Numbered from the stretch's first letter, positions 24,298 through 33,346 are shown. The stretch: 39,672 nt of DNA from Ignavibacteria bacterium UBA2373 (GCA_002344005.1 DDTD01000027.1:60222-99893); one strand, 5' to 3'. The notes: generated from the letters alone by a model not told the origin. Numbers and translations are program-made.

Positions 24298-25680
24298 TTA
24301 AGAAATTTTGATGAGCCGCGCGGCAAAAGCACCGTCGGTATTGTGTGAATGAGGAAAGGTTTGCATATAACCATCTTTGCATACATCGTTCGGCAGATAG
24401 TTTGCTGCGTCATCGAGTTGGAAATTGGGGTTTTGTTGCAAAAATTTTTCTATTCTGATATAGTTTTCTTCGGGTTCGATGCTGCAAGTGCTGTAAAGGA
24501 GTACTCCCCCCTTTTTAACCAAAGATGCAGCATTGTGCAAAATAGCGTCTTGTGTTTTTGTGAGTTGCTCGATGTCTTTAAGCTCTCTTCTCCATTTTAT
24601 TTCGGGTTTTTTTGCCAAGGTTCCGAAACCGCTGCAAGGCACATCCGTGAGTACGATGTCTGCTTGTTGTTCATGGGAGAATGAAGTTGCATCTCCGACA
24701 GCGGTTTTGACAATATCTATTCCCAAACGTTTGGCATCTTTTTCGACAAAGCGGAGTTTTTGCTCATATTTATCTAAGGCGAGAATAGAACCTTTGTTGT
24801 TCATCATTTCGGCAAGGACAAAAGATTTTCCGCCGGGTGCGGCACATAAATCGAAGACGGTGTTGCCGGGTTTGGCTTGTGCTAATCGTGCAGCCATAGT
24901 TGCGCTTGCGTCTTGGATGGAAACCATACCTTGAGTGAAGAGTTCAGTGGCTATAATATCGCGCAAGGAACTGACCTCGAAGCTATCCTCACTGAGTTGT
25001 GATTGCTGGCGAGGGATATCATGTGCGGCGAGCCATTCATTGACAAAAGCGGCTTCTGCAACTAAGCGATTGGTGCGCACAGTAAGCATGGGTCTTTGTA
25101 TATTGGCTTTGAGCAATTCTTCGGTTTGTTGTTCGCCAAAACGCTCGACCCATCTTTTGACCATCCATCTGGGGTGGGAATACATCACGGAAAAATACCA
25201 ATTGATGTCGTCTTCTTTTCGTGGATAGCGAATTGCATTGATATTACGCAAAACATTGCGCAGCACTCCATTGACAATACCGGCAGATTTTTCACCTTTG
25301 ATGCGTTTGATTACTTCCACAGACTCATTGATGGCGGCAAAATGAGGTATTTTGGCTAAGAACAAGACTTGATAGAGAGCAACACGCATGGCATTTTTGA
25401 CAGGTGTAAGGCATTTTTCAAATTCGCCATGATAAAATCCGGTAAGAACCCAATCCAATTTTGCTTGCCAGCGAATGACACCATTGACAAGCTCGGTGAG
25501 AAGTGCTTTATCTTGAGGATTCAATCCGCCAAGTCGGAACTCTGCGTCCAATAACTTATCCACATAGGAATCACTGCGCTCAAAACGACTTAATATGCGA
25601 ATTGCCGCACCGCGCGCACCATGGTAGAGTGCTTCTTTATCATTTATTTCATTTATAGCAATTGCTTCGGTTTGAGACAT
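24298..25680 (-). CDS. rsmB: 16S rRNA (cytosine-967-C5)-methyltransferase
   Basis: 460 aa. Methylates C967 of 16S rRNA with S-adenosylmethionine. The N-terminal NusB-like RNA-binding domain (about 20-160, AIRILSRFERSDSYVDKLLD) is followed by the methyltransferase domain. That domain has the SAM loop DLCAAPGGKSFVLAEM, the motif IV cysteine in TDVPCSGFGTLAKKPEIKW and the catalytic cysteine in STCSIEPEEN. Domain order and length match RsmB rather than RsmF. The ATG giving MSQTEAIAINE is the only good start. It is followed by the small secreted gene after 11 nt. Confidence 0.94.
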   Translation of the reverse strand: MSQTEAIAINEINDKEALYHGARGAAIRILSRFERSDSYVDKLLDAEFRLGGLNPQDKALLTELVNGVIRWQAKLDWVLTGFYHGEFEKCLTPVKNAMRVALYQVLFLAKIPHFAAINESVEVIKRIKGEKSAGIVNGVLRNVLRNINAIRYPRKEDDINWYFSVMYSHPRWMVKRWVERFGEQQTEELLKANIQRPMLTVRTNRLVAEAAFVNEWLAAHDIPRQQSQLSEDSFEVSSLRDIIATELFTQGMVSIQDASATMAARLAQAKPGNTVFDLCAAPGGKSFVLAEMMNNKGSILALDKYEQKLRFVEKDAKRLGIDIVKTAVGDATSFSHEQQADIVLTDVPCSGFGTLAKKPEIKWRRELKDIEQLTKTQDAILHNAASLVKKGGVLLYSTCSIEPEENYIRIEKFLQQNPNFQLDDAANYLPNDVCKDGYMQTFPHSHNTDGAFAARLIKIS

Positions 25681-25761
25681 AATGTAATAAAAAACAGAAT
25701 GAATACGTATGAATAATATGTTACGGAGATGCGTAAAACAAGAAAAAATTGTATGACGGGA

Positions 25762-27000
25762 TTATTCTTCTCCCGACTCTAATTCCAACAATGGAACGGT
25801 TTGTAGAGCACCTCCAATAATGCCATGAATATCACCAAACATCCCTGTAGTATTTATCATTATTCTTTCAATACTTTTTTCGCGTTGCGCCCATAATTTG
25901 TGCATGGCAATTTTTTCTTTATCAAGTTCAGTTCTCATGGAAGAGAAAGTTTCTGCAATGGCTTGAATTTTTTGACGGAATTCCTCACCGGATAAATAGG
26001 CATATACCATTTCCATTTTTTCATTTTTCCCTTCATTTGCCGATTTTGTACGAGCCACATCGAGCAAACCTTGACGTAATGCCATTGCCAAACCAATAGC
26101 TGAAGGGAAATCACTCACCCACACGCCATCAACATAACCGATACGATCAATACCTTTGGGTAAAACGGAACTCACAATAATCGCTACACTTGCTTTGACG
26201 GATCGCATATCTTCTTTTAATTTATCTACCCATTCATTGCTCCATGCTTTTGTGCGTTTTGATTCCCAAATAATTTTCCCGCATTCTACGCCGAATTGTG
26301 TATTGACTGTTTGAATAATATCCGCGCCGCGCACCCCTTTGGGAACATCGGCAATGATATCAAAACGAAAATTCGATGATAACATATTGGACAATTCAAT
26401 TTCGGCAACTTCGCCTTGTAATTGTTGAGAACCTTGTTGGCTTTTTCTTTGCAAATCTTCAATTAATTTTTGCATATCTTCAATTTTTTTATCTTTTTCT
26501 GCATCTTTTAATTTAGTTTGCTCTTCACGGATGCGCACTTGTTCTTGTGCTTGAGCATATATTTTTTCTTGCATAGCATTGCGCTCATCCATGAGTTTTT
26601 TTTCAATATCAATATGCAATCTGTCTTTTTCTTCTTGCCATTCTCTTTGTTTTTTCAGAAACAATAGTTCCTTTTCATTTATTTCTTGAAGTTTTATATT
26701 TTTTTCTTGGAGTTCTTGTTCTCTTGCTTTCAGTAATTGCTCAAACTGTTCATATGCTTTTTTTTCTGCAATAGAACGTAACTCTTCATTACGTTTTTTT
26801 TGTTCTTGCTCATAATATGCATGAACTTTGCGCATTTCTTCATCAAAAGATCGCTGTTTTTGCAGATAATCTTCTTCCAACTTTTTCTTTTCTGTTCTAT
26901 ACTTATCGCCAAATTCGGCGCGTATTTCTTTACGTACTTCTTCTTGCATGGCATCGGTCAAATCCGTACCACATTTAGGACATTTCAAAACACTGTTCAT
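25762..27000 (-). CDS. DUF2130 protein: zinc ribbon, long coiled coil, nuclease-like domain
   Basis: 412 aa. It opens with a half zinc ribbon (CPKCGTDLTD), then about 170 residues of charged coiled coil (Glu/Lys/Gln-rich, 18-195), then the DUF2130 domain (about 200-365), recognised from GVRGADIIQTV, CGKIIWESKRTKAW and YVDGVWVSDF. The pattern GAD...IIWESKR is compatible with a PD-(D/E)XK nuclease core, to which I believe the family has been related. The overall build recalls RmuC-type proteins. Function unknown. It heads the minus-strand row that continues into rsmB (81-nt gap) and is divergent from panB. Confidence 0.85.
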   Translation of the reverse strand: MNSVLKCPKCGTDLTDAMQEEVRKEIRAEFGDKYRTEKKKLEEDYLQKQRSFDEEMRKVHAYYEQEQKKRNEELRSIAEKKAYEQFEQLLKAREQELQEKNIKLQEINEKELLFLKKQREWQEEKDRLHIDIEKKLMDERNAMQEKIYAQAQEQVRIREEQTKLKDAEKDKKIEDMQKLIEDLQRKSQQGSQQLQGEVAEIELSNMLSSNFRFDIIADVPKGVRGADIIQTVNTQFGVECGKIIWESKRTKAWSNEWVDKLKEDMRSVKASVAIIVSSVLPKGIDRIGYVDGVWVSDFPSAIGLAMALRQGLLDVARTKSANEGKNEKMEMVYAYLSGEEFRQKIQAIAETFSSMRTELDKEKIAMHKLWAQREKSIERIMINTTGMFGDIHGIIGGALQTVPLLELESGEE

Positions 27001-27023
27001 AGCTATTTCTCCTGCAAATAATA

Positions 27024-27032
27024 GCGAATATA
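27024..27032 (-). promoter_or_regulatory. Possible promoter -7 box of the DUF2130 gene
   Basis: Read on the minus strand this is TATATTCGC, a TAnnTTYG match 24 nt before the start codon. No clear -33 box. Confidence 0.3.
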
Positions 27033-27066
27033 CTAAACCGAGTGTTCATTTATGTCATTGACCTCG

Positions 27067-27074
27067 TATTTTTG
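27067..27074 (+). promoter_or_regulatory. Possible panB promoter -7 box
   Basis: TATTTTTG is an exact TAnnTTTG match, 24 nt before the panB ATG. A -33 TTTG is not seen at 19 nt. Confidence 0.35.
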
Positions 27075-27097
27075 CAAAAACAAAAGAAAGTGCAATA

Positions 27098-27943
27098 ATG
27101 GAGCAACAATCTCAAGACACGGAAATCCATGTTCATGCCGCCCCTATACGGCGCGTCACCACTCGTCGTTTGTCGGACATGAAAAAAAAGGGACAAAAAA
27201 TTGTGTGCCTCACGGCGTATGATGCCTTGATTGCACGCATTCTTGATGATGCCGGTGTGGATGTTATACTTGTGGGCGATTCATTGGGCAATGTTGTGCA
27301 AGGACATGATACAACTATACCCGTAACTTTGGAAGACATTATCTATCATACCAAAGCTGTAATACGGGGCACACGACGCTCATTAGTGGTTGCGGATATG
27401 CCATTTATGAGTTATCAGGTTTCTGCGGAAGAGGCATTTCGCAATGCAGGCAGATTGATGAAAGAAGCCGGCGCACATGCCGTAAAAATCGAAGGTGGCA
27501 AGAGAGTTGCCGATGCCGTTTCTCGTATGACCGAAGCCGGTATTCCTGTGATGGGGCATTTAGGACTGACTCCACAAAGCATCAATCAGTTCGGTTCATA
27601 TAGAGTACGAGGCACTTCGGAGGAAGAGCAACAACAGATTCTCGACGATGCGCATGCTTTAGCCCAAGCAGGAGCTTTTGCGATTGTATTGGAAAAAATC
27701 CCCTTATCACTCGCTCAAAAAGTTTCACAAGCTATAGACGTACCCACAATAGGAATAGGTGCCGGTAATCATTGCGATGGTCAGATACTTGTTTATACCG
27801 ATATGCTGGGAATGACAATAGATTTCAGCCCCCGATTTGTGAGAAAATATGATAATTTACATGAGCGTATGCACAATGCTGTCACACAATATTGTAATGA
27901 TGTGCGAGATATTGCTTTTCCATCAACAGAAGAAAGTTACTAA
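27098..27943 (+). CDS. panB: 3-methyl-2-oxobutanoate hydroxymethyltransferase
   Basis: 281 aa. First committed step of pantothenate (CoA) synthesis: ketoisovalerate plus methylenetetrahydrofolate to ketopantoate. Family segments are intact: LTAYDALIARILDDAGVDV, LVGDSLGNVVQGHDTT (metal-binding Asp), VADMPFMSYQ, AVKIEGG, VMGHLGLTPQS and IGIGAGNHCDGQILV. About 20 residues precede the conserved core (MEQQSQDTEIHVHAAP), a modest extension. The next gene starts one nucleotide after the stop, so the small lipoprotein is translationally linked. Other pan genes are not in the window. Confidence 0.96.
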   Translation: MEQQSQDTEIHVHAAPIRRVTTRRLSDMKKKGQKIVCLTAYDALIARILDDAGVDVILVGDSLGNVVQGHDTTIPVTLEDIIYHTKAVIRGTRRSLVVADMPFMSYQVSAEEAFRNAGRLMKEAGAHAVKIEGGKRVADAVSRMTEAGIPVMGHLGLTPQSINQFGSYRVRGTSEEEQQQILDDAHALAQAGAFAIVLEKIPLSLAQKVSQAIDVPTIGIGAGNHCDGQILVYTDMLGMTIDFSPRFVRKYDNLHERMHNAVTQYCNDVRDIAFPSTEESY

Positions 27944-27944
27944 T

Positions 27945-28319
27945 ATGCGACATATAATACTTATTGCAGTCACCATTTTGTGTTTGGGTGGATGCAGTTC
28001 ACAAGACACAATTACTTCACCGCAAGAAATTGTTTTTCCCGAAACGAATGTGAAATTTCAAAATCATGTCCTGCCTTTGATACGTCTTACTTGCGGAGTA
28101 GGAATTTGTCACAGTTCTTCCTCAACCATACCATTAACAAATTATACCGAAGTTGTTTCACGAGTAGGTTTGGTCATAGCAAAAATGCCATCGGAAAGTA
28201 CATTAATTCAATTTATGGAGGGTACATTGCCTCATCCCGGAATTATTGATTATTCATACTCTGAAAATCACAAAAAAGGTGTCAGAACATGGATAATGGA
28301 AGGTGCATTAAATAATTAA
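27945..28319 (+). CDS. Small lipoprotein with CX4CH haem-type motif
   Basis: 124 aa, starting at the ATG giving MRHIILIAVTILCLGGCSS, 1 nt after panB; an earlier in-frame start lies inside panB and is rejected. Lipobox LGGC gives a lipidated Cys17. The mature part has VKFQNHVLPLIRLTCGVGICH: FxNxVxPL then C-GVGI-C-H, the CX4CH variant of the c-type haem motif seen in short cytochrome-like domains of Bacteroidota. A methionine such as that of AKMPSES could be the sixth ligand. This is family resemblance only; haem attachment is inferred. No clear terminator before the convergent esterase. Confidence 0.7.
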   Translation: MRHIILIAVTILCLGGCSSQDTITSPQEIVFPETNVKFQNHVLPLIRLTCGVGICHSSSSTIPLTNYTEVVSRVGLVIAKMPSESTLIQFMEGTLPHPGIIDYSYSENHKKGVRTWIMEGALNN

Positions 28320-28348
28320 GAAAAAAGAGATTTTGATAATATTACCCA

Positions 28349-29512
28349 TTACATTTTTATGAAATAAGTTATGCTATATGTAATGCCATCGTAGAGTGTA
28401 AGAGTATAATAACCCTTTACAAGTAAAGATACATCCACTATTGTTTTACCATTCATTTGCTGTGTAATCAGTTTATTGCCCATTATATCATATATTTCTA
28501 CCCACCCTTGTGATAAACCTTCTATTGTCACAAATGATTCTGCCGGCTGAGGATAGACCGTAATTTGTGTTTGATCCGAATCGTATAAGCCAGTGATTGT
28601 ATTTTTTGATATTTTACTAAAAAAATTATCCCAGAGAATATCAGCAAGTACAAACTGTGAATTTTCTCCATTCGGATACTCATGTGTCATTCCATCTACG
28701 AGAGTGAATCGAAATTCAGAAGCCGCCTCCGCTTTATTTAGCGGTGTATTGTAGATATATGTGAGTACTTTGGGCATTGAATTTTTTGTATAGATTGTAT
28801 CAAGACCCAATAAACCGCGATAACGCCCTAATGCTGCGCGCAACCATAATAATGTTGAATCATTAAGTGGAAACTCTTTTAGTCCAAATTGAGCAAAATT
28901 ATCAAGCCATTTATTATCTTTTGAACCCAAAACAAGCCATATAGGAATCCTATGAGTAACAAAGTTTGAGTCCCCTTGATTTAACCCACCACCACTTGGG
29001 GCAACAGCAGCAAAAACATCATTCATTTCAACAGCTAACTTACTTACAAAAGACGCGCCATTTGAAAAACCGGTGGCATAAATTCGACGTTTATTGATTG
29101 GGAATGACTGAATAATTGTATCGAGAAAAGTTCGCACAAATTTGACATCATCAGCAAGTGTTTGCCCGGGGCATGCAACGGAATCTAATTGGGAAATATG
29201 CCATTTTGTTGTATTTTCTTGCTTGCCATTCTCTATTATACAATACTCCAAAGATGAAGGAAATACAGTAATAAACTTTTCTTTTTCCCCCTTCTCTTTC
29301 CATTGTGATGTACCGAAAGTTCGTTCACCACCACCACCAGTGCCATGGAACATACAAACCACAGGGTAACCACCCGAAGGCACATCCCCACTCGGCTTTA
29401 CAATGATAACATCTCGCTTTTTTCCGTCAATGGATAAAGAAAGATCAATACGCGATTGAGCATAAGCTGTTATATTAAAACAACATAATGCAATAATGTA
29501 AATCAATTTCAT
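28349..29512 (-). CDS. Secreted alpha/beta hydrolase (PHB-depolymerase/esterase type) with T9SS tail
   Basis: 387 aa. The start giving MKLIYIIALCCFNITAYAQ is chosen because AAGAGGTGATT precedes it. Signal peptide ending at YAQ; catalytic domain about 25-310 with an oxyanion segment MFHGTGGGGERTFG and the nucleophile in YATGFSNGASF (GxSxG), resembling LpqC/esterase D-type depolymerases; candidate acid and base residues are in DSTLLWLRAALG and DGMTHEYPNG. The C-terminal 80 residues (ITVYPQPAESFVTIEG to TYSITYFIKM) form a T9SS sorting domain. It lies 102 nt after btuB on the same strand with no clear terminator between, so it may belong to the B12 transcript. Substrate unknown. Confidence 0.82.
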   Translation of the reverse strand: MKLIYIIALCCFNITAYAQSRIDLSLSIDGKKRDVIIVKPSGDVPSGGYPVVCMFHGTGGGGERTFGTSQWKEKGEKEKFITVFPSSLEYCIIENGKQENTTKWHISQLDSVACPGQTLADDVKFVRTFLDTIIQSFPINKRRIYATGFSNGASFVSKLAVEMNDVFAAVAPSGGGLNQGDSNFVTHRIPIWLVLGSKDNKWLDNFAQFGLKEFPLNDSTLLWLRAALGRYRGLLGLDTIYTKNSMPKVLTYIYNTPLNKAEAASEFRFTLVDGMTHEYPNGENSQFVLADILWDNFFSKISKNTITGLYDSDQTQITVYPQPAESFVTIEGLSQGWVEIYDIMGNKLITQQMNGKTIVDVSLLVKGYYTLTLYDGITYSITYFIKM

Positions 29513-29614
29513 AATCACCTCTTGAATGGTAAAGCAGACTAACACGATATTCATTACTTTGTTACAGATATTGAGTGAATCCATATAACTATGGAGTTAA
29601 CAACTTTACCTGAT

Positions 29615-31540
29615 TTACAGAGAGAATGACATATCAAATCGTAAGATTCTCCCGGGCATAGGATAATTATCAATAACAACATACTGATTATTAAAGATAT
29701 TATCACATGATACCTTTAATTGAGGGTGAAAAATGTCAATAAAAGAAAGTTGTGATGTAAAAAACAATGACATAATCGAATAAGCAGGCAATAAAGCTTC
29801 TTTTTGATTTCCGCCCAGAGAAAATCGGTGGCTATAATGAAGGAGTGTCATCCCTAAAGAATTATCTGCAAATGTGTACAAAGAAAAGAGTGATACAATC
29901 TCTTGAGGAATATAAGGAAGTAATGAATTATTGCCTTGTGAAATATCTCTCGGATTCTGTAATGAATAGGTATAATGCACTAATAATGATTTATCAAAAA
30001 ACTGAGTTTTTAATGAAAGTTCTACACCTCTATTCAATACCTCTGCAACATTTCTAGCACTCCACGATGCGGGTCCTGTGGGTATAGCAATAATTTTATC
30101 GTGTATATTGGCAATAAAACCATCAATTTCATAACTTAGATTTTGTCCTAAAGAACCAAAAACACCAAAGGAGTAAGTGTTCGATAATTCGGGCTTTAGA
30201 TTTCTGGTTCCAAAATTAAAATAATAAAGCTCATTAAAATTGGGTGGACGAAAATCAAAGGAAAGAGAAGAACGAGCATTCAACATCTCATATTTTTTCC
30301 ATGCAATAGAAAGTAAACCGGAAGGAGAGAAACGTACATCAGAATAATAATCACCGCGCAAAGCAGTTTGCAATTCCCACTGCGATTCCAAAATTTCCAT
30401 GTTATATTGATAACGTGCAGCACCAGAAATAACAGCTCTTTTTACATAGCCTCTTTCAACATTTTCAATCATTGTTCCTTGCAAATCTGAAAATGAATAC
30501 TGGACTCGATATTGTTGTAGCAATGATGAGGAAACTATGCTAAGTGAAGAAAATGCATGTGCTTCTTGGGCTATATAACGTTCATTTATCCCTTCAGGTC
30601 CACGAATAAGTGCAATTGGGTCTTGATAGCGCGTCGTGTTATGACGTAATGAAAATCCGGCATCGGTGAGAATGTTTTTTGAGAGATTATGGGTAAATGA
30701 CCAAGAAGAGAATATATCATTTTCTGTTAATCGTGCTGCTGTTTGCTCTGTTGCCCCCTGCAATACTGCTCCGGGTACACCTCGATCAGAACGACGCAGC
30801 CATGACAATGAAGTGACTCGAAATGGATAATTATGTAAACGATAACGCAAAGCAACAGAAGAATTTACAAAATCTCCATTTTCTCTTTTTTGGATAAGAT
30901 TATTGCCAAACTCATTAAAAGCAAAAGGATAATTTCCTTGCGATGTAGTAAAATCACCGGAGACCATAAAATTTCCAATACTACTTCGATAATGTACTGC
31001 GGATTGAGCACTTACTTCTTGAAATGAACCGATACCAATATTTCCCAAAAAAACATTAGTGTCATGCTCTCCTGATTCAATATTCAAGACACCATTCATT
31101 GCATTTCCACCATATAATGCCGAACCGCCGCCTCGCTGAACTTGAATATTTTTTACTAATGATATAGGAATTGTCGAGATATCCACCATACCGGTTTGTG
31201 CCATATTTATGACCACACCATCAAGTACAACAACAGATTGTGACGCATTACCACCACGCATAGACACAGTTTTTAATCCACCGAGACCACCATAATTTTG
31301 TATAGTTAATCCGGGTGTAAATATTAATGCTTGATCTATTTGACGCAATGAAATATTAGCAAGTATTTCTTGCGGTACGGTGGAAATAGGAACAGAATAT
31401 TCACCAACAGTTAAAAAAGAACGGCTCGCCGTTACTGTTACCGTATCAGTACGCCGAGCCGCTGTCGAATCGGTCAAATCATCTGCAATTAAAGCAGACG
31501 TTGAACATATCAATCCTATGAAAAAAATAATTAATTTCAC
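29615..31540 (-). CDS. btuB: TonB-dependent outer-membrane receptor, BtuB-like
   Basis: 641 aa, similar in length to BtuB. The signal peptide (KLIIFFIGLICSTSALIA) is followed by DTVTVTASRSF, a TonB-box-like stretch before the plug. Plug about 45-155 (IFTPGLTIQNYGG, VSMRGGNASQSVVVLDGV, IQVQRGGGSALYGGNAMNG), then the 22-stranded barrel ending in RILRFDMSFSL with the terminal aromatic pattern. Translation starts with GTG overlapping the stop of the upstream propeller gene (GTGA), so the two are coupled. Substrate assigned as cobalamin because the operon leader is a cobalamin riboswitch; siderophores cannot be excluded from this sequence alone. Confidence 0.88.
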   Translation of the reverse strand: MKLIIFFIGLICSTSALIADDLTDSTAARRTDTVTVTASRSFLTVGEYSVPISTVPQEILANISLRQIDQALIFTPGLTIQNYGGLGGLKTVSMRGGNASQSVVVLDGVVINMAQTGMVDISTIPISLVKNIQVQRGGGSALYGGNAMNGVLNIESGEHDTNVFLGNIGIGSFQEVSAQSAVHYRSSIGNFMVSGDFTTSQGNYPFAFNEFGNNLIQKRENGDFVNSSVALRYRLHNYPFRVTSLSWLRRSDRGVPGAVLQGATEQTAARLTENDIFSSWSFTHNLSKNILTDAGFSLRHNTTRYQDPIALIRGPEGINERYIAQEAHAFSSLSIVSSSLLQQYRVQYSFSDLQGTMIENVERGYVKRAVISGAARYQYNMEILESQWELQTALRGDYYSDVRFSPSGLLSIAWKKYEMLNARSSLSFDFRPPNFNELYYFNFGTRNLKPELSNTYSFGVFGSLGQNLSYEIDGFIANIHDKIIAIPTGPASWSARNVAEVLNRGVELSLKTQFFDKSLLVHYTYSLQNPRDISQGNNSLLPYIPQEIVSLFSLYTFADNSLGMTLLHYSHRFSLGGNQKEALLPAYSIMSLFFTSQLSFIDIFHPQLKVSCDNIFNNQYVVIDNYPMPGRILRFDMSFSL

Positions 31541-32868
31541 TTCACAACGATTACAGTTCCATTGAATATGTTAACACCATCAGAAATTTGCAGATGATAA
31601 ACACCCGGAGCTATAGACCCCAAATTGGGTATTTCAATGGTATGAAGGGAATTATCATAATAAAAGGAGGAGAGATTGATAATATCACCGGTCATTGATG
31701 TAAATTTGACACGTATATCATTGTTAAGTAATTGTGATTCATGCAAATAGACTGTAAAGCTATTACGAATGGGATGCGGTGCAATCGAAAAGGAATTCTT
31801 AGTAGTCATATCACTGAGAGAAGCAAGCGGCTCAAGATAATTCCACACGGATATTGTACTGTCCACCGAAAATTGACCTTGCTTAAATGCATCTGCAATC
31901 CAGATTCTATCGCCTACTTTGGCAAGCCCTTCCGGTTTACCATGAGAATTAAATTTTTCGATTATTTTTTTTGATTCTAAAGAAATTCTTCTCACATCAC
32001 CTTCAAAAGTTGTGACAAATAATTCATTACCTATTTTTATTGCTTCACGAGGACCATTAAATCCGGCAGTTTCAGTAGAGATAGTATCAAAAATCTTTTT
32101 TGTTTTAAGATTCACAATCACAATATTATGAGAACCATTTACTGTAGCATACGCATAATCTCCGTCCACAAAAACATGATTACCCGTATTACCGAGTAGA
32201 ACAGAATCTACCAAAGTTTTTTCTGCGGTTAATGTCCATATATGCAGCCAAGAAGAATTTGAGCCGAATAATCCTTCATTAAGAACAATAATTCCACGAT
32301 TATTATTATCTACATCATAAAATTCGGTTTGTCGAACATTGATGCCGGCATTTAGTTGAACGGTTGTATCACCGTTTTCAAGATTATAGAGTATTACTTT
32401 TCCGGCATCTGTGAAATTAGGTCGAAGAGCCATAGCAAGAACAGTTCCCGACTTATTTAACGATAAGCCGGATGATGTTTTCGGATAAACAATACCTAAG
32501 TCTTCTTGATTCAATGCATTAAATCCTCTCACTGTGGACATATCATTACAATACATAATGTTTTTTTCGATGTCGAGCGTGGTACTCATTACATAATCAG
32601 TGCCGTACCATTCAAACTCTTTTGAAGAAAGTATTGAACCATTTTTTGCATCCATAATATACCATGATGCAGGTGAATCACCTTCTTCTCGCATACCATT
32701 AAAATTCACATCCGTTAAAGCACAAAACACATGCACTTTATCATTATGAGGGATAATTTTGACAGGCTGTTTTCCTGTAGAAATAACTTTTTCAGGTTGT
32801 GAATAACCTTGGGAAACAGCAAAAAAGCACATAGCCACTATGCAATTGGAAAAACGTAAAAAGGACAT
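31537..32868 (-). CDS. YncE/BtuG-like beta-propeller with T9SS sorting tail
   Basis: 443 aa from the ATG giving MSFLRFSNCIVAMCFF; 27 upstream in-frame residues are unsupported. Signal peptide ending at GYSQ. Residues about 25-350 form propeller-like repeats (YAYATVNGSHNIVIVNLKT; PREAIKIGNELFVTTFEG; PEGLAKVGDRIWIADAF), resembling YncE/DUF5074 proteins. The last 85 residues (FSIAPHPIRNSFTVYL to NIFNGTVIVVK) look like a T9SS sorting domain. In Bacteroides, BtuG is a surface propeller that captures B12 and hands it to BtuB. The riboswitch leader and btuB partner make the same role likely here, with export by T9SS instead of a lipid anchor. Confidence 0.82.
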   Translation of the reverse strand: MSFLRFSNCIVAMCFFAVSQGYSQPEKVISTGKQPVKIIPHNDKVHVFCALTDVNFNGMREEGDSPASWYIMDAKNGSILSSKEFEWYGTDYVMSTTLDIEKNIMYCNDMSTVRGFNALNQEDLGIVYPKTSSGLSLNKSGTVLAMALRPNFTDAGKVILYNLENGDTTVQLNAGINVRQTEFYDVDNNNRGIIVLNEGLFGSNSSWLHIWTLTAEKTLVDSVLLGNTGNHVFVDGDYAYATVNGSHNIVIVNLKTKKIFDTISTETAGFNGPREAIKIGNELFVTTFEGDVRRISLESKKIIEKFNSHGKPEGLAKVGDRIWIADAFKQGQFSVDSTISVWNYLEPLASLSDMTTKNSFSIAPHPIRNSFTVYLHESQLLNNDIRVKFTSMTGDIINLSSFYYDNSLHTIEIPNLGSIAPGVYHLQISDGVNIFNGTVIVVK

Positions 32869-33039
32869 AAAAATACTCCTAAACCTTTGCCAAATAAAGG
32901 TTGGAATGAAAAAAAAAGGATGGGAAAATCGAAGAGGAGATGCACACATTTATCTTTGTGCAGCATACGTACTTGTTTTCCTCATCAGCATCTGTTGGCG
33001 CAGATGTGTTTGCACAATGCAATAACAATTGATGAGTAT

Positions 33040-33205
33040 AAAGGCAGGTCTTCCGGCTTCGGAGTCATTCTCACCATTTGCCTTCCCAAGTAAACTCAGT
33101 GGCATAACTAAATGGTTTGTCGTCCGTTACGGCGGCGCAACCGCGTGGGATTTTCACCCTTCTTCCCTATTATCTTCCCCCTTATGAAGGAGAAGCACCG
33201 TTTAT
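33040..33205 (-). promoter_or_regulatory. Cobalamin (B12) riboswitch
   Basis: Read on the minus strand, the conserved cobalamin-riboswitch blocks occur in order: AGGGAAGAAGGGTGAAAATC, then a GC-rich paired region (CGGTTGCGCCGCCG), TTATGCCACTGAG, TTGGGAAGGCAAAT, and the B12-box AGCCGGAAGACCTGCC at the 3' end (near 33,043-33,058). It lies about 170 nt before the propeller gene start. Ligand binding normally lowers expression of downstream uptake genes; whether control is at transcription or translation is not clear from the leader. Confidence 0.93.
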
Positions 33206-33212
33206 AGTCGCA

Positions 33213-33244
33213 GCGAAAATACGAATAATCATTGATTTGGCAAT
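33213..33244 (-). promoter_or_regulatory. Promoter of the B12 uptake unit
   Basis: On the minus strand ATTG (plus 33,241-33,244) is followed after 19 nt by TATTTTCGC (33,213-33,221), the same -7 box and spacing as the recA promoter. It lies just upstream of the riboswitch. Confidence 0.5.
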
Positions 33245-33346
33245 TCTATCATACAACGTTTACCCCTTATGTCATTTCGTTATCAAAGCGATGAATGACA
33301 TTTGTTTAATATGCAATCTGACAGTGATGTGTTAATAAGTTTGCAT

